Part shown: positions 26,085 through 36,900 of the stretch, piece by piece
How positions within the stretch are numbered: position 1 is the stretch's first letter
Layout of the letters: every line of letters begins with the position of its first letter
Source of the DNA: Umezawaea sp036375055
GTDB lineage: Bacteria > Actinomycetota > Actinomycetes > Mycobacteriales > Pseudonocardiaceae
Reading direction: 5' to 3'
Length of the DNA: 64,000 nucleotides
Assembly: GCF_036375055.1 (NCBI RefSeq)
Contig: NZ_DASUSQ010000173.1
Span: 1-64,000 of the forward strand
Notes under the pieces: model-generated
Seen by the model: the letters and a program-made list of their open reading frames with translations, nothing else
Database searches by the model: none
Told to the model about the DNA's origin: nothing
Made by a program: the position numbers and the translations under genes

Positions 26085-27355
26085 TGCGTGCCACCTAGCG
26101 GTTCCAGGACCGGCTGCGGCGCCGTGCGGCGGGCGCGCAGGTCGATGAGCGACAGCAGCGGCCCGGTGAGGCCCGTGGTGACCAGGGCCATGATCACGAG
26201 TGCCAGGAACAGGCCCGGCGACAGCAGCCCGGCGCTGTAACCGGCCTGGAGCACCACGATCTCGGTGAGACCCCTGGTGTTCATCATGACGCCGATGGTG
26301 ATCGAGTCGCGGCGGCTCTCGCCGCCGAGCCGGGCGCCCGCGTAGCTCCCGCCGACCTTGCCCGCGATGGCGAGGACGGTGGCCAGCACGGCCGCGAGCC
26401 ACGGCAGCGACGCGGTGGGGGTGGCGAACAGGCCCATGCCCGCGACGACGAAGAACACCGGCACGAACAGGCGGCCGAGCGAGGCGACCGGCTCGGTGAT
26501 CTCCTCCCAGCGGTGCGCGTCCTCGCCGTTGGGCATGGCGAGCCCGACGACGAACGCGCCGAACACGGCGGTGAGGCCCCAGTTCTCCATCTCGATCGCC
26601 AGTGCGAGGGCGGTGGCCGCCACGGCCACGGAGACCAGCTTGGGGAATCGGGCCGCCAGGGTGCCGGACAACCTGGTGCGCAGCACGACCCGGCCGAGCA
26701 GGACGACGGCGACACCGATCGCGAGCACGACGACCGAGCGGACCACCCCGCCCCAGCCGCCGGAGGCGGTGCCGAGCGCGACGACGAGCAGCAGCCACGC
26801 GGTGGAGTCGGTGAACACGGCGGCGGCCATCGACAGCTTGCCGTTGCGGCCCGTCATCAGGCCCCGGTCCTCGAGGATGCGGGCGAGCACCGGGACCGCG
26901 GTCACGCTGAGCGCGACGGCGATCATGAGCACTAGTGAGACCACGGGGGCGCCGCCGCGCAGCGACTCGTCGTCCGACCAGAGCACCCAGGCCGCGAACA
27001 CGAACCCGGAGAGCAGTGCGGGGACGAAGGAGCCGACGGTCACCCAGCCGATGGAGCGGGACCCCAGGCTCCCGCTGCCCCGGCGCAGTTCGTGGGCCAC
27101 GCCCACGAGGAACAGCACGAGAGCGATCTTGCCGATGTGCTTCAGCACGTCGAGCACGTCCGGCGGAAGCAGTTCCGCCAGGGCGCCGTGGCCCGCGACG
27201 GCCGCCACGACGGGGACGATCAACATACCGGCCAGGATCTCGCCGATCACCTCCGGCTGGCGCGCGGCGCGCGCCGCCAGCCTTCCCAGCAGGGCCGCGG
27301 CCAGCACGACCGCCAGCACCGCGACGACGTGCAGGCCCAGGAGCACCGTGCTCAT
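26081..27355 (-). CDS. Cation/proton antiporter (CPA2/KefB-like)
   Basis: The 424-aa protein has about 12 hydrophobic segments and the family features GEILAGMLIVPV, a charged pair region (FTDSTAWLLLV) and a conserved MMNTRGLTEIVVLQAGY near the C-terminus, typical of Na+(K+)/H+ exchanger domains. It has no TrkA-N domain. Antiporters of this kind occur in several antibiotic clusters and may serve export or ion balance during production; that role is inferred from position. It is separated from the ABC ATPase gene by ~155 bp and coupled to the flavin reductase. Confidence 0.85.
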   Translation of the reverse strand: MSTVLLGLHVVAVLAVVLAAALLGRLAARAARQPEVIGEILAGMLIVPVVAAVAGHGALAELLPPDVLDVLKHIGKIALVLFLVGVAHELRRGSGSLGSRSIGWVTVGSFVPALLSGFVFAAWVLWSDDESLRGGAPVVSLVLMIAVALSVTAVPVLARILEDRGLMTGRNGKLSMAAAVFTDSTAWLLLVVALGTASGGWGGVVRSVVVLAIGVAVVLLGRVVLRTRLSGTLAARFPKLVSVAVAATALALAIEMENWGLTAVFGAFVVGLAMPNGEDAHRWEEITEPVASLGRLFVPVFFVVAGMGLFATPTASLPWLAAVLATVLAIAGKVGGSYAGARLGGESRRDSITIGVMMNTRGLTEIVVLQAGYSAGLLSPGLFLALVIMALVTTGLTGPLLSLIDLRARRTAPQPVLEPLGGTQ

Positions 27356-27510
27356 CGGACGCCCCCCCGACCGGCGTCACCGCGGCGGGGGGTTGTCCTC
27401 ACCATCGACAGTGCTCTGCTGCCGGAGAAGTTCTCGATCCGTCGTGTGGTCGTCCTCGGGTGGTCGAACATGTCTCACTCCCCAGTAGTGTGCGGAAAAT
27501 CGGTGTGGGC

Positions 27511-28452
27511 CTACCTCGGCGCGTGGCCCACGAGGTTGAAGAAGACGTCGTCGAGAGTGGGGCGGCGCATGGCGAAGTCCGCCACCTCGACGCCCGCGTC
27601 CTTGAGCGCCACCGCGGCCGCGGCGATCCCGTCCATGCCGTCGCGCAGCTGGAGCGCGACCACGCCCTTGACGGGGTCGGACGTCGGGTGGTCGACGGCG
27701 ATCGGCGCGAGCACCCGCACCGCGGTCTCGACCGCGTTCGGCAGCGCCACCACCACCTCCAGCCACTCCTGGCCGACCTTGCGCTTGAGCTCGTCGGGAG
27801 TGCCGTCGGCGATGACCTTGCCGGAGTTGATGACCACGACCTGGTCGGCGAGGTAGTCGGCCTCCTCCAGGTACTGCGTGGTCAGCAGGACCGTGACGCC
27901 GTCGGACACCAGCCCGCGCACGGTCGTCCACAGCGACTGCCTGCTGGCCGGGTCGAGGCCCGTGGTCGGCTCGTCGAGGAACAGCACGGACGGGTCCGCG
28001 ACCAGGCAGCTCGCCAGGTCGAGCCTGCGCCGCATACCGCCGGAGTAGGTCTCCGCGGACCGGTCGGCCGCCTCGGTCAGGTCGAACCGCTCCAGCAGCT
28101 CGGCGGCGCGGCGGCGGGCGCCCGCGCGGCCGAGGTGCAGCAGCGTGCCCAGCAGCACCAGGTTCTCCCGACCGGTCAGCAGCTCGTCCACGGCGGCGTA
28201 CTGGCCCGCCAGCCCGATCCGCCTGCGCACCTCGACGGGCTGCTTCACCACGTCGTAGCCCGCCACCATGGCCCGCCCGCCGTCGGGCTCCAGCAGCGTC
28301 GCGAGGACGCGCACGGCGGTCGTCTTCCCCGCGCCGTTCGGGCCGAGCAGCCCCAGCACCGAGCCCTGGCGCACGGACAGGTCGATGCCGTCCAGCGCCT
28401 GGTGCTGGTCGTACCGCTTCGTCAGGCCTTCGACCTGGATCGCGACGTCCAC
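27511..28452 (-). CDS. DrrA-like ABC transporter ATPase
   Basis: The 313-aa protein has Walker A GPNGAGKTT (~34-42), signature YSGGMRRR (~135) and Walker B VLFLDEPT (~153), with the C-terminal extension typical of daunorubicin-resistance (DrrA) ATPases. The start is GTG 28452, chosen because GAGGAG lies five bases upstream. It should pair with the ABC-2 permease at 30059-30931 to export the product or give self-resistance. It follows mbtH by 31 bp. Confidence 0.9.
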   Translation of the reverse strand: MDVAIQVEGLTKRYDQHQALDGIDLSVRQGSVLGLLGPNGAGKTTAVRVLATLLEPDGGRAMVAGYDVVKQPVEVRRRIGLAGQYAAVDELLTGRENLVLLGTLLHLGRAGARRRAAELLERFDLTEAADRSAETYSGGMRRRLDLASCLVADPSVLFLDEPTTGLDPASRQSLWTTVRGLVSDGVTVLLTTQYLEEADYLADQVVVINSGKVIADGTPDELKRKVGQEWLEVVVALPNAVETAVRVLAPIAVDHPTSDPVKGVVALQLRDGMDGIAAAAVALKDAGVEVADFAMRRPTLDDVFFNLVGHAPR

Positions 28453-28483
28453 GTGCACTCCTCGTTCACTCAACCGAACCGGG

Positions 28484-28702
28484 TCAGCCCGCGCGGGTGG
28501 CGGACTGGTCGCGGAGGCTCCTGGGACGCATGTCCGTCCAGTTCTCCTCGATGTAGGACAGGGCCGCTTCTCTGGTTCCCGCACCGAGCGCCACGGTCCA
28601 ACCGGGGGGCACCACGGCGAACGAGGGCCACACGCAGTGCTGGCCTTCGTCGTTGACCAGGACCAGGAACGACCCGTTCTGGTCGTCAAAGGGGTTCGTC
28701 AC
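28484..28702 (-). CDS. MbtH-like protein
   Basis: The 72-aa product starts at GTG 28702 (VTNPFDDQNGSF) and carries the full MbtH signature: NDEGQHCVWP, VPPGW and ENWTDMRP. MbtH proteins bind adenylation domains and are often needed for their solubility or activity, so this one should serve the large NRPS. The triple CTGAC repeat lies 63 bp upstream, so mbtH and the ABC ATPase gene behind it probably form a separately activated transcription unit. Confidence 0.95.
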   Translation of the reverse strand: MTNPFDDQNGSFLVLVNDEGQHCVWPSFAVVPPGWTVALGAGTREAALSYIEENWTDMRPRSLRDQSATRAG

Positions 28703-28764
28703 TTCGGCACTCCCGTTGGCTCGAAACTTCCTCGGTGCCCCTCGGCCAATGCTGTCCGGGGGCG

Positions 28765-28792
28765 CTGACCGGGCACTGACGGATTCCTGATC
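28765..28792 (-). promoter_or_regulatory. SARP-like triple direct repeat upstream of mbtH
   Basis: On the plus strand CTGACC, CTGACG and CTGATC start at 28765, 28776 and 28787, an exact 11-bp period. Read toward mbtH this is three (G/C/A)(G/A)TCAG units. Eight bases after the last unit comes GACAGC, where a -10 element would sit in SARP-activated promoters. Confidence 0.65.
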
Positions 28793-28816
28793 CACGGCGG
28801 CGCGCGGACCAGAGCA

Positions 28817-30034
28817 CTACGGGACCAACTCGACGGGCAAGGAGCTGTAGCCGTAGACGAAGTTGGAGTACAGGCGCGTCGGTTCGGCGGGCAGCCGGAT
28901 GTCCGACACGGTGTCGCGCAAACAGCCCAGCACCGCGCCGACGTGCGCCCGGCCGAGGAACGCGCCGAGGCAGAAGTGCGGGCCGAACCCGAACGCCAGG
29001 TGCTTGTTCGGCGTGCGGGCCAGGTCGAACCGCTCCGCGCCGGGGAACACGGCCTCGTCGAAGTTCGCGGAGCTGTTCCACAGCGTGACGACGTCGCCCT
29101 CGCGGATCGTCGCGCCGCCGATCTCCACGTCGGCGACCGCGCGCCTGCCGAAGTGCATGGCGGGAGTGGTCCAGCGCAGCACCTCCTCGGTGGCGCTCTC
29201 GATGCTCACGTCGCCGTCCTTGAGCGCCCGCCACTGCTCGGGGTTCTCGGCGAGCGCCCGGATCGCGCCGATGGAGGACATGCGGCTGGACTCGTCGGCG
29301 CCGAGGATGAGGCTGTAGCAGTTGAAGACGATCTCGTCGTCGGGCAGCGGCTTGCCCTCGACCAGGCCGGTGGCCAGCGCGGACACGACGTCGTCGCCGG
29401 GGTTGCGGCGGCGCTGCTCGGCGAGGCTCCCGAAGTACATCAGGATCTCGTTGCGCGCCAGCCACTCCTCCATCTCGCCGTCCTCGGAGCTGTGCCGCGC
29501 GAGGGTCTTGTTGTTCCACTCCACGAGCTGCTGCCGGTCGGCCTGGGGCACGTCCATCAGGTCGCCGATGGTGTTGATGGGGATGTTGTCGGCGACGTCG
29601 GAGGCGAAGTCGAACCGGCCCGTGCCGACGACACCGGCGAACAGGTCGCGGGTGCGCTGCCGGACCAGCTCGGCCACGTGGTCGAGCAGCCGGGGCGAGA
29701 ACGACTTGAGCATCAGGTTCCGCACGGCCCGGTGGTGCGCGCCGTCGGTGACGGCGAGCATCTTGCCCGCCGCGGAGTCGTGGCCCTGGAGCAGCGTGGA
29801 CAGCACGTTGCCGCGTTCGGAGGTGAAGTTCTTCGTGTCCTTGTACACCGAGACGACGTCGGCGTAGCGGGTGACGGCCCAGAAGCCGGGCACGCCGTTC
29901 TTCGGCTCGTTCCAGTGCATCGGGCTGCGTTCGCGGATCTCCCGCCACAGCCAGACCGGGTCGTGGTCGACGTAGGTCTGCGGGTCGGCCAGGTCGAGTG
30001 ACGTGGCGTCGACGGTCCGCTCGGGTGCGGTCAT
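28817..30034 (-). CDS. Cytochrome P450
   Basis: The 405-aa protein is a typical actinomycete class I P450 with ExxR in EEVLR (~282) and heme loop FGFGPHFCLG (~346-355). The I-helix reads LGADESSR (~242) instead of the usual AGxDTT. The acidic residue is kept but the Thr position holds Ser, a variation seen in enzymes that act on carrier-bound or unusual substrates. It sits between the ABC permease and mbtH genes, so oxidation of an NRPS-bound residue (for example beta-hydroxylation) or of the released peptide is likely. The target is not evident. Confidence 0.9.
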   Translation of the reverse strand: MTAPERTVDATSLDLADPQTYVDHDPVWLWREIRERSPMHWNEPKNGVPGFWAVTRYADVVSVYKDTKNFTSERGNVLSTLLQGHDSAAGKMLAVTDGAHHRAVRNLMLKSFSPRLLDHVAELVRQRTRDLFAGVVGTGRFDFASDVADNIPINTIGDLMDVPQADRQQLVEWNNKTLARHSSEDGEMEEWLARNEILMYFGSLAEQRRRNPGDDVVSALATGLVEGKPLPDDEIVFNCYSLILGADESSRMSSIGAIRALAENPEQWRALKDGDVSIESATEEVLRWTTPAMHFGRRAVADVEIGGATIREGDVVTLWNSSANFDEAVFPGAERFDLARTPNKHLAFGFGPHFCLGAFLGRAHVGAVLGCLRDTVSDIRLPAEPTRLYSNFVYGYSSLPVELVP

Positions 30035-30058
30035 CTCTTCAGTCCTTCAGCAGGGGGG

Positions 30059-30931
30059 TCACGCGGAGGCGGTGCGGTAGCGGCGGACGCTGAGCACGGT
30101 GGTCACCAGGAACAGCAGGCCGAGCGAGATGGCGATGACGGCCGCCGGGTGCTCGGACGGGAAGCTCGGCGACACCGTGACGGGGTTGCCCCACAGGTGC
30201 CGCAGGGCGGTGATGACGGCGCTGACCGGGTTCCACTCGGCGATCGGGCGGATCCAGCCGGGCAGCTTGTCCACGGACAGGAAGCCGTTGGACATGAAGG
30301 AGAAGACGACGGCGACGATGCCGGAGACCGACTCGATGGTCTCCACGTTCTTCGACACCATGCCGAGCAGCACGCCGACCCAGAGCATCGTGTACATGAA
30401 CACCGCGAGCAGCGCGAACCCGGCGAGCACGGACAGGGGGTCGTTGTGCGTGCGCCAGCCGAACAGGAAGCCCGCCGCGACCACGATCACCAGGCCGATC
30501 ATGGTGATCACCAGGTCGGCCAGCGTGTGCCCGACCAGCACCGCCGACCGGGAGATCGGCAGCGACCGGAACCGGTCGATCAGCCCGCCCTGGAGGTCGA
30601 GGCACACCGCGACGGCGGTCGGGCCGATGCTGGCCAGCCCGACCTGCGCCGCGACACCGGCGAAGATGAACTCCATGTAGTTGTTGCTGCCGGGGATCTC
30701 GATGGCGCTCTGGAACAGGTAGCCCAGGGCGATCATCGTGACCAGCGGGTTGAGGGTGATGCCGACGAGCCTGCCGGGGTTGCGCTTGAGGCGGCGCATC
30801 CGGCGCCCGCCGATGGCGAGCACCTCGGTGAGCGTCGCCAGCGGTCCGGCGGGCCTGGAGGGCCGCACCGGTTCGCCGCGTTCGGGTTCCAGCTGCTGGT
30901 TGTCGTCGCCGACGACGGCCGTGGTGCTCAC
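30059..30931 (-). CDS. ABC-2 type permease (DrrB-like)
   Basis: The 290-aa protein has a soluble N-terminal ~45 residues followed by six predicted membrane spans, with typical ABC-2 features (RNPGRLVGITLNPLVTMIALGYLF, LPGWIRPIAEWNPVSAVI). The ATG overlaps the NRPS stop by four bases (ATGA). Together with the DrrA-like ATPase it should form the exporter of the peptide product. Confidence 0.9.
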   Translation of the reverse strand: MSTTAVVGDDNQQLEPERGEPVRPSRPAGPLATLTEVLAIGGRRMRRLKRNPGRLVGITLNPLVTMIALGYLFQSAIEIPGSNNYMEFIFAGVAAQVGLASIGPTAVAVCLDLQGGLIDRFRSLPISRSAVLVGHTLADLVITMIGLVIVVAAGFLFGWRTHNDPLSVLAGFALLAVFMYTMLWVGVLLGMVSKNVETIESVSGIVAVVFSFMSNGFLSVDKLPGWIRPIAEWNPVSAVITALRHLWGNPVTVSPSFPSEHPAAVIAISLGLLFLVTTVLSVRRYRTASA

Positions 30932-33900
30932 GATTCCCCATCTCCGATCTCGGATTCGAGCACCCGGCGGAGGTCCGCCGCGACAGCCGCGCCGATCAGC
31001 GCCTGCGGTTCGGGGTGCATCATGTACTCGTGTCCACAGTGGACGGGGTGCAGCTCGACCGGCCCGTCGACGTGGGGTGCCCAGGCGGCGGCCAGTTCGC
31101 CGACCTCGGCCTCGGTCAGGTCCTCCACGGCCGCGAACAGCCGCATCGCACCGGTGTAGCGCGAGGGGGTGAAGCGCTCGACGAGCTTCGCGTGGTTGCG
31201 CACCACGGCCAGCATCGCGAGCAGCCGCTCCTCCCCCAGCTCCGCCAGGGGGTTGCGGTCGCGGCGGAGCACCTCGACCACGTCCCGAGCGGTCAGCTCA
31301 CGGCCGTCGAACTCGGCCCGGTCGTGGCCGATGACCTCCATGACCCGCACCAGCTGCTCGCGGTCGTCCACGTCCTCGTCGTCGTGGCCGGGCCGGTGCG
31401 GGTAGCCGTCGAGGTTGACCAGCATCTCGACGGTGTCGCCCGCGGCCTGGAGCCGGACCGCGATCTCCTGCGCCAGCACACCGCCGAACGACCAGCCGAG
31501 CAGGTTGTACGGCCCCTCGGGGCGCACCTCCTTGATGTGGCCGACGTACAGCTCGGCCACCTCCTCCATCGACGTCGGCAGCGGGGCCATCCGCCCGACG
31601 CTCGGCGACTGGACGCCGTAGATCGGGTGCCGCTCGTCGACGTGCCCGGCCAGCCCCACGTACGGCAGGGCTGAGCCCAACCCGCTGTGGATGAAGAAGA
31701 ACGGCGTGCGGTCACCGGTCGGCCTGATCGGCAGGACGGTGGCGAACGGGTCCTCCTGGTCCAGCTCCTCGATCTCGTGCAGCGCGCGGGCCATCGAGGC
31801 CGCACCGGACGCGGCGTCCGGGTCCGGCTCGACCTGGGCCGCCGCCGCGAGCGCCCGCACGGTCTTGTGCACGAACACGTCCGCGATGGTGAGCCGCAGA
31901 CCGGCCTTGCGGGCCCGGCTGACGACACCGGTCGCGAGCAGCGAGTGCCCGCCCAGCTCGAAGAAGTCGTCGTCGATGCGGACGCCGTCGACGCCGAGCA
32001 CGTCGCCGAACACCTCGACCAGCAGGTGCTCCGCGGCCGACTCCGGCTCGCGGGTCGGCGTCCGGGCGCCGAAGTCCGGTTCCGGCAGCGCCTTGCGGTC
32101 CACCTTCCCGTTGGGGGTCAGCGGGAACGCGGGCAGCACGACCAGCGCGGCGGGCACCATGTACTCCGGCAGCGCGACGCCGAGCGACCTCTTGACCTCG
32201 GCCGTGTCGATCCCGCCGCCGTCCGCGAGCGGCTCGCCGCTGCCCGGTACCAGCAGGTACCCGACGAGCCGCTTGTGCCCGCCCGCGTCCGTGCCGACGG
32301 TGACCACGGCGTCGACCACGGCCTCCTCGGCCCGCAGCGCGGCCTCGATCTCGCCCAGCTCGATCCGGTGGCCGCGCACCTTGACCTGGTGGTCCTTGCG
32401 GCCCAGGAACTCGATCTCGCCGTGGCGGTCCCAGCGGACCACGTCGCCCGTGCGGTACATCCGGGAGCCCGGCTCGCCGAACGGGTTCGCCAGGAACCGC
32501 TCGGACGTCAGGTCGGTGCGGTTGAGGTACCCGCGCGCCAGCCCGTCACCGGCGATGTACAGCTCGCCGGGCACGTTCGGCGGCACCGGGCACAGGGCGC
32601 CGTCCAGCACGTACACGCTGGTGTTGCTGATGGGCCTGCCGATCGTCGGCGTGCCGGTCCCGGCCTGGTCCACGTTGGAGACGGTGGACCAGATGGTGGT
32701 CTCGGTCGGCCCGTACATGTTGCGCACCTCGTGCGCCGCGGCCCGCAGCGCGTCGGCCAGCGACTCGCTGAGCGCCTCGCCGCCGGTGATGACGACCCGG
32801 ACCCGCCGCAGCGACTCCGGCGTGGTGCCCACCAGCGCCTGCCACAGGCTCGGCGTGGCCTGCATGACCGACGTGCGGCTGGACACCATCAGCTCGCCCA
32901 GCGCGATCGGGTCCCGCACGGTGTCGCGGTCGGCGACGATCAGCTTCGCGCCCGCCACCAGCGGCACGAAGATCTCCAGGTTGGAGATGTCGAAGCCGAA
33001 CGTGGTGACCGCGAGCAGCCGGTCGGCCTTCGTCATCGACAGCCTGCCGCACATGTCCGTGATCAGGTTGGCCAGCGCGCCGTGCGGGACGACGACGCCC
33101 TTCGGCCTGCCCGTGGAGCCCGAGGTGTACATGACGTACGCGGGGTGCGTGGGCGCCAGGACCTCGCTCCGGTCGGCGTCGGTCACGTCGACCGCACCGC
33201 CGCGCTTGCGCAGCGCCCGCTCGGCCTCAGCGCCGCCGAGCACGAAGCTCGGCGTGCCCGCCAGCTCGGGGACCCGGTCGGCCGCGGTCTCGTCGGTGAT
33301 CACCAGCACCGGCTCGGCGTCGTCGAGCATGAACCGCACCCGGTCGGCCGGGTGGTCCAGGTCGATCGGCAGGTACGCGGCGCCGGACTTGAGGACCGCG
33401 AGCGCCGCCACGATCAGGTCGGCGCCCCGTGTCAGCGCGATGGCGACGACCCGCTCCGGTCCCGCTCCCCTGGCGATCAGCTCGCGCGCCAGCCGGTTGG
33501 CCCGCGCGGTGAGCTGCCGGTAGGTCAGCGCCACGTCGCCCGCGACGACCGCGGTGGCGTTCGGCGTGCCCGTCGCCGTGGTGGAGATCAGGTCCGGCAG
33601 CACGAACGCGCTGAGCGCGCGGCCGGTGTCGTTCCACTCCACCAGGATGCGGTGCCGCTCGGCGACGCTGAGCACGTCCACCTCGCTCAGCGCGGCGTCC
33701 GGGTTCGTCACGACGGCGCGCAGCAGGCGCACCAGGCGTTCGCCGATCTCGTCCACGGTGTGCGCGGTGAACAGGTCGGTGCGGTAGGCCAGCACGCCGT
33801 CCATGCCCGAGGGCGTGCCGTCGTCGTGCTGCTCGACCAGCTCGAACTCCAGGTCGAACTTGGAGCGCGTCGCCTTCATCGGCACGACGCCGCTCTCCAG

Positions 33901-36900
33901 CCCCGGCATCGCGTCGGCGGGCTCGTCGTTGTTCTGGAACGACAGCATCACCTGGAACAGCGGGTGCCGCGACAGCGACCGGGTCGGGTTGACCGCCTCC
34001 ACCAGCGCCTCGAACGGCAGGTCCTGGTGCGCGTACGCCCCGAGGTCGGCCTCCCGGACGCGGTGCAGCAGCTGGCGGAACGTCGGGTCGCCCGCCGTGT
34101 CCGTGCGCAGCACCAGGGTGTTGACGAAGAAGCCGATCAGGTCGTGCAGCGCCTCGTCGGTGCGGCCCGCGATCGGGCTGCCCAGCGGGATGTCCGTGCC
34201 CGCGCCCAGCTTGGTGAGCAGCGCCGAGACCGCGGCCTGCACGACCATGAACACGCTGGCGCCGGTCTCGCGCGCCAGTGCCACCACGCCGGCGTGCAGG
34301 TCCGCGGGGACCGCGAACTGGCGCACGTCGCCGTCGTAGCTGCTGATCGCCGGACGGGGGAAGTCCGTCGGCAGCTCCAGCTCCTCGGGCAGCCCGGCGA
34401 GCGCGTCGGTCCAGTAGGCCAGCTGCGCGGACAGCACGCTGTCCGGGTCGGTCTCCGAGCCGAGCCACTCGCGCTGCCACACCGCGTAGTCGGCGTACTG
34501 CGCCACGAGCGGCGCCCACTGCGGGGCCCGGCCCGCGTGGCGGGCCTCGTACGCGGTGGCCAGGTCGCGGGCCAGCGGCGCGGTCGACCAGCCGTCGAAC
34601 GCGATGTGGTGGAACACCAGCAGCAGCACGTGGTCGCGCTCGTCGAGCACGAACAGGTGCGCCCGCATCGCGGTGTCCGAACCGAGGTCGAAGCCGCTGT
34701 CGACCTCGGCGGCCACGGTGTCGAACAGGTCGGCCTCGGCCACGCGGCGCACGGCCAGCTCGGTGGGGGCCTGGGCCAGCACCTCCTGGTAGGGCACGCC
34801 GTCGACGTCCGGGAACACCGTGCGCAGGATCTCGTTGCGCGCCACCACGTCGCCGAGCGCGGCGGTCAGCGCCCCCACGTCCAGGTCCCCGGTCAGCCGG
34901 ACCGCGAGGGGGATGTTGTAGGTGCCGGTGGACTCCTCCTCCATCCGGTTGAGGAACCACAGGCGGCGCTGGGCGTAGGACAGCGGCAGACCTTCGTCGC
35001 CGTCGCGCTCCCTGGCCACGAGCGCGGGCCGGGCGCCCTCGGCGCCCTCGACCAGCTTCGCCAGCCCGGCGACCGTGCGGGCCTCGAACAGCGCCCGCAC
35101 GGGGAGTTCGACGTCCAGGACGGTCCGGACGCGGCTGACGACCCGCGTGGCGAGCAGCGAGTGCCCGCCCAGGTCGAAGAAGTCGTCCTCCACACCGACC
35201 TCGGTGGCGCCGAGCACCTCGGCGAACACGCCGCAGAGGATCTCCTCGACCGGGGTGCGCGGTCCGCGCACGGCCCGCGGCTGGGCCGCGAAGTCCGCGG
35301 CGGGCAGCGCCTTGCGGTCCACCTTGCCGTTGGGGGTCAGCGGCAGGACGTCGAGCACGACCAGCGCGGACGGCACCATGTACTCCGGCAGCGACCCGGC
35401 GAGGTGCTTGCGCACCACGGCGAGGTCGAGGCCGTCGTCACCGGGAGCCGGGACGACGTACCCGACGAGCCGCTGGTGGCCGCCCTGGTCGGAGCTGACC
35501 GCGACCGCCGCGTCGCCGACGACGTCGGCCGACCGCAGCGCGGCCTCGACCTCGCCCAGCTCGATGCGGTGCCCGCGGATCTTGACCTGGTGGTCGCGGC
35601 GCTCCAGGAACTCCAGCTGGCCGTCGGGGCGCAGCACCACGCGGTCGCCCGTGCGGTACATCCGCGCGCCGGGCTCGCCGAACGGGTCGGCGGTGAACGC
35701 CAGCGCGGTCTTGGTGCGGTCGCCCAGGTAGCCGCGGCCGACGCCCGCGCCGCCGACGTACAGCTCACCGGCCACACCGGCGGGCACGGGACGGAGGTCG
35801 TCACCGAGCACGTACAGCCGGGTGTTGCGCACGGGCCGGCCGATCGGCACGCGTGCCCCGCCCAGCTCGTCGTCCTTGGTGATCACCGCGTGCGTGACGT
35901 CGTCCGAGCACTCGGTGGGCCCGTAGGCGTTGACCAGCGCGATGTCCGGGAACCGCTGGAACCACCGGCCGCACAGGTCGGGCGGCAGCGCCTCGCCCGT
36001 GACGACCAGCCACTTGAGGCCGGGCAGTTCCGGCGCCTCGCCGGTGACGTCCCAGGAGTCCAGCGCCGCGCGCAGCAGCGACGGCACGACCTCCAGGACC
36101 GTCACGCCCTCGGTGGGGATCGTGGCGAACAGCAGGTCGGGGTCCACGGCCGTGTCGCGGCCGACGACACGGGTGGTGCCGCCGACGAGCAGGGTCGTGA
36201 GCATCTGCCAGACGGAGATGTCGAACGTGACCGGCGCGTTGTGCACCAGCTTGTCCGCGGCGGTCACCTCCAGGTCCTCCACCTTGCACAGCAGGTGGTT
36301 GACCATGCCCGCGCGGTGCACCATCGCGCCCTTGGGCTTGCCGGTCGACCCGGACGTGAAGATCACGTACGCCAGGTCGTCCGGCGCGCCGAGAGCGGGG
36401 GCCAGCTCGGTGTCCACGGCGTCGTCGAGCACGACCACCTCGACCCCGGCCGCGTCCGCGATCTCCGCGGCCAGTTCGCGGTGCGCGTCGTCCACGACCA
36501 GGCGCGTGGCGCCGCTGTCGGTCAGCAGCGCGGCGATCCGCGCCACCGGCGCGGCCACGTCCAGCGGCACGTAGCCGCCGCCCGCGCCCAGCACGCCGAG
36601 CACGGCGGTGACGAACCCGATGCCCGGCGAGGCCAGGACGGCCGACAGGTCGGAGCCGGGGACCCGGCGGGACAGCGCGCTCGCCCGGCCGACCAGTTCG
36701 GCGTAGGTCACCCGAGCGTGGTCGTCCACGACGGCGACGGCGTCCGGAGTGGACAGTGCGAACCCGCGCACCCGTTCCACCACGCCCTCGTACACCTCGG
36801 GCTTCACGTCGCCGGTGCCGATGGCCAGCAGCTCGGCGTGCTCGCCGTCCTCCAGCACGTCCACCCGGCTCAGCCGCGTGTTCGGGTCGGCGACGACGGT

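Noticed and set aside
27356..27510. CTGAC triple repeat upstream of the antiporter-flavin reductase pair
   Set aside because: Searched by eye on both strands; no unit at 11-bp spacing was found, so this pair is not assigned to the SARP-like regulon.
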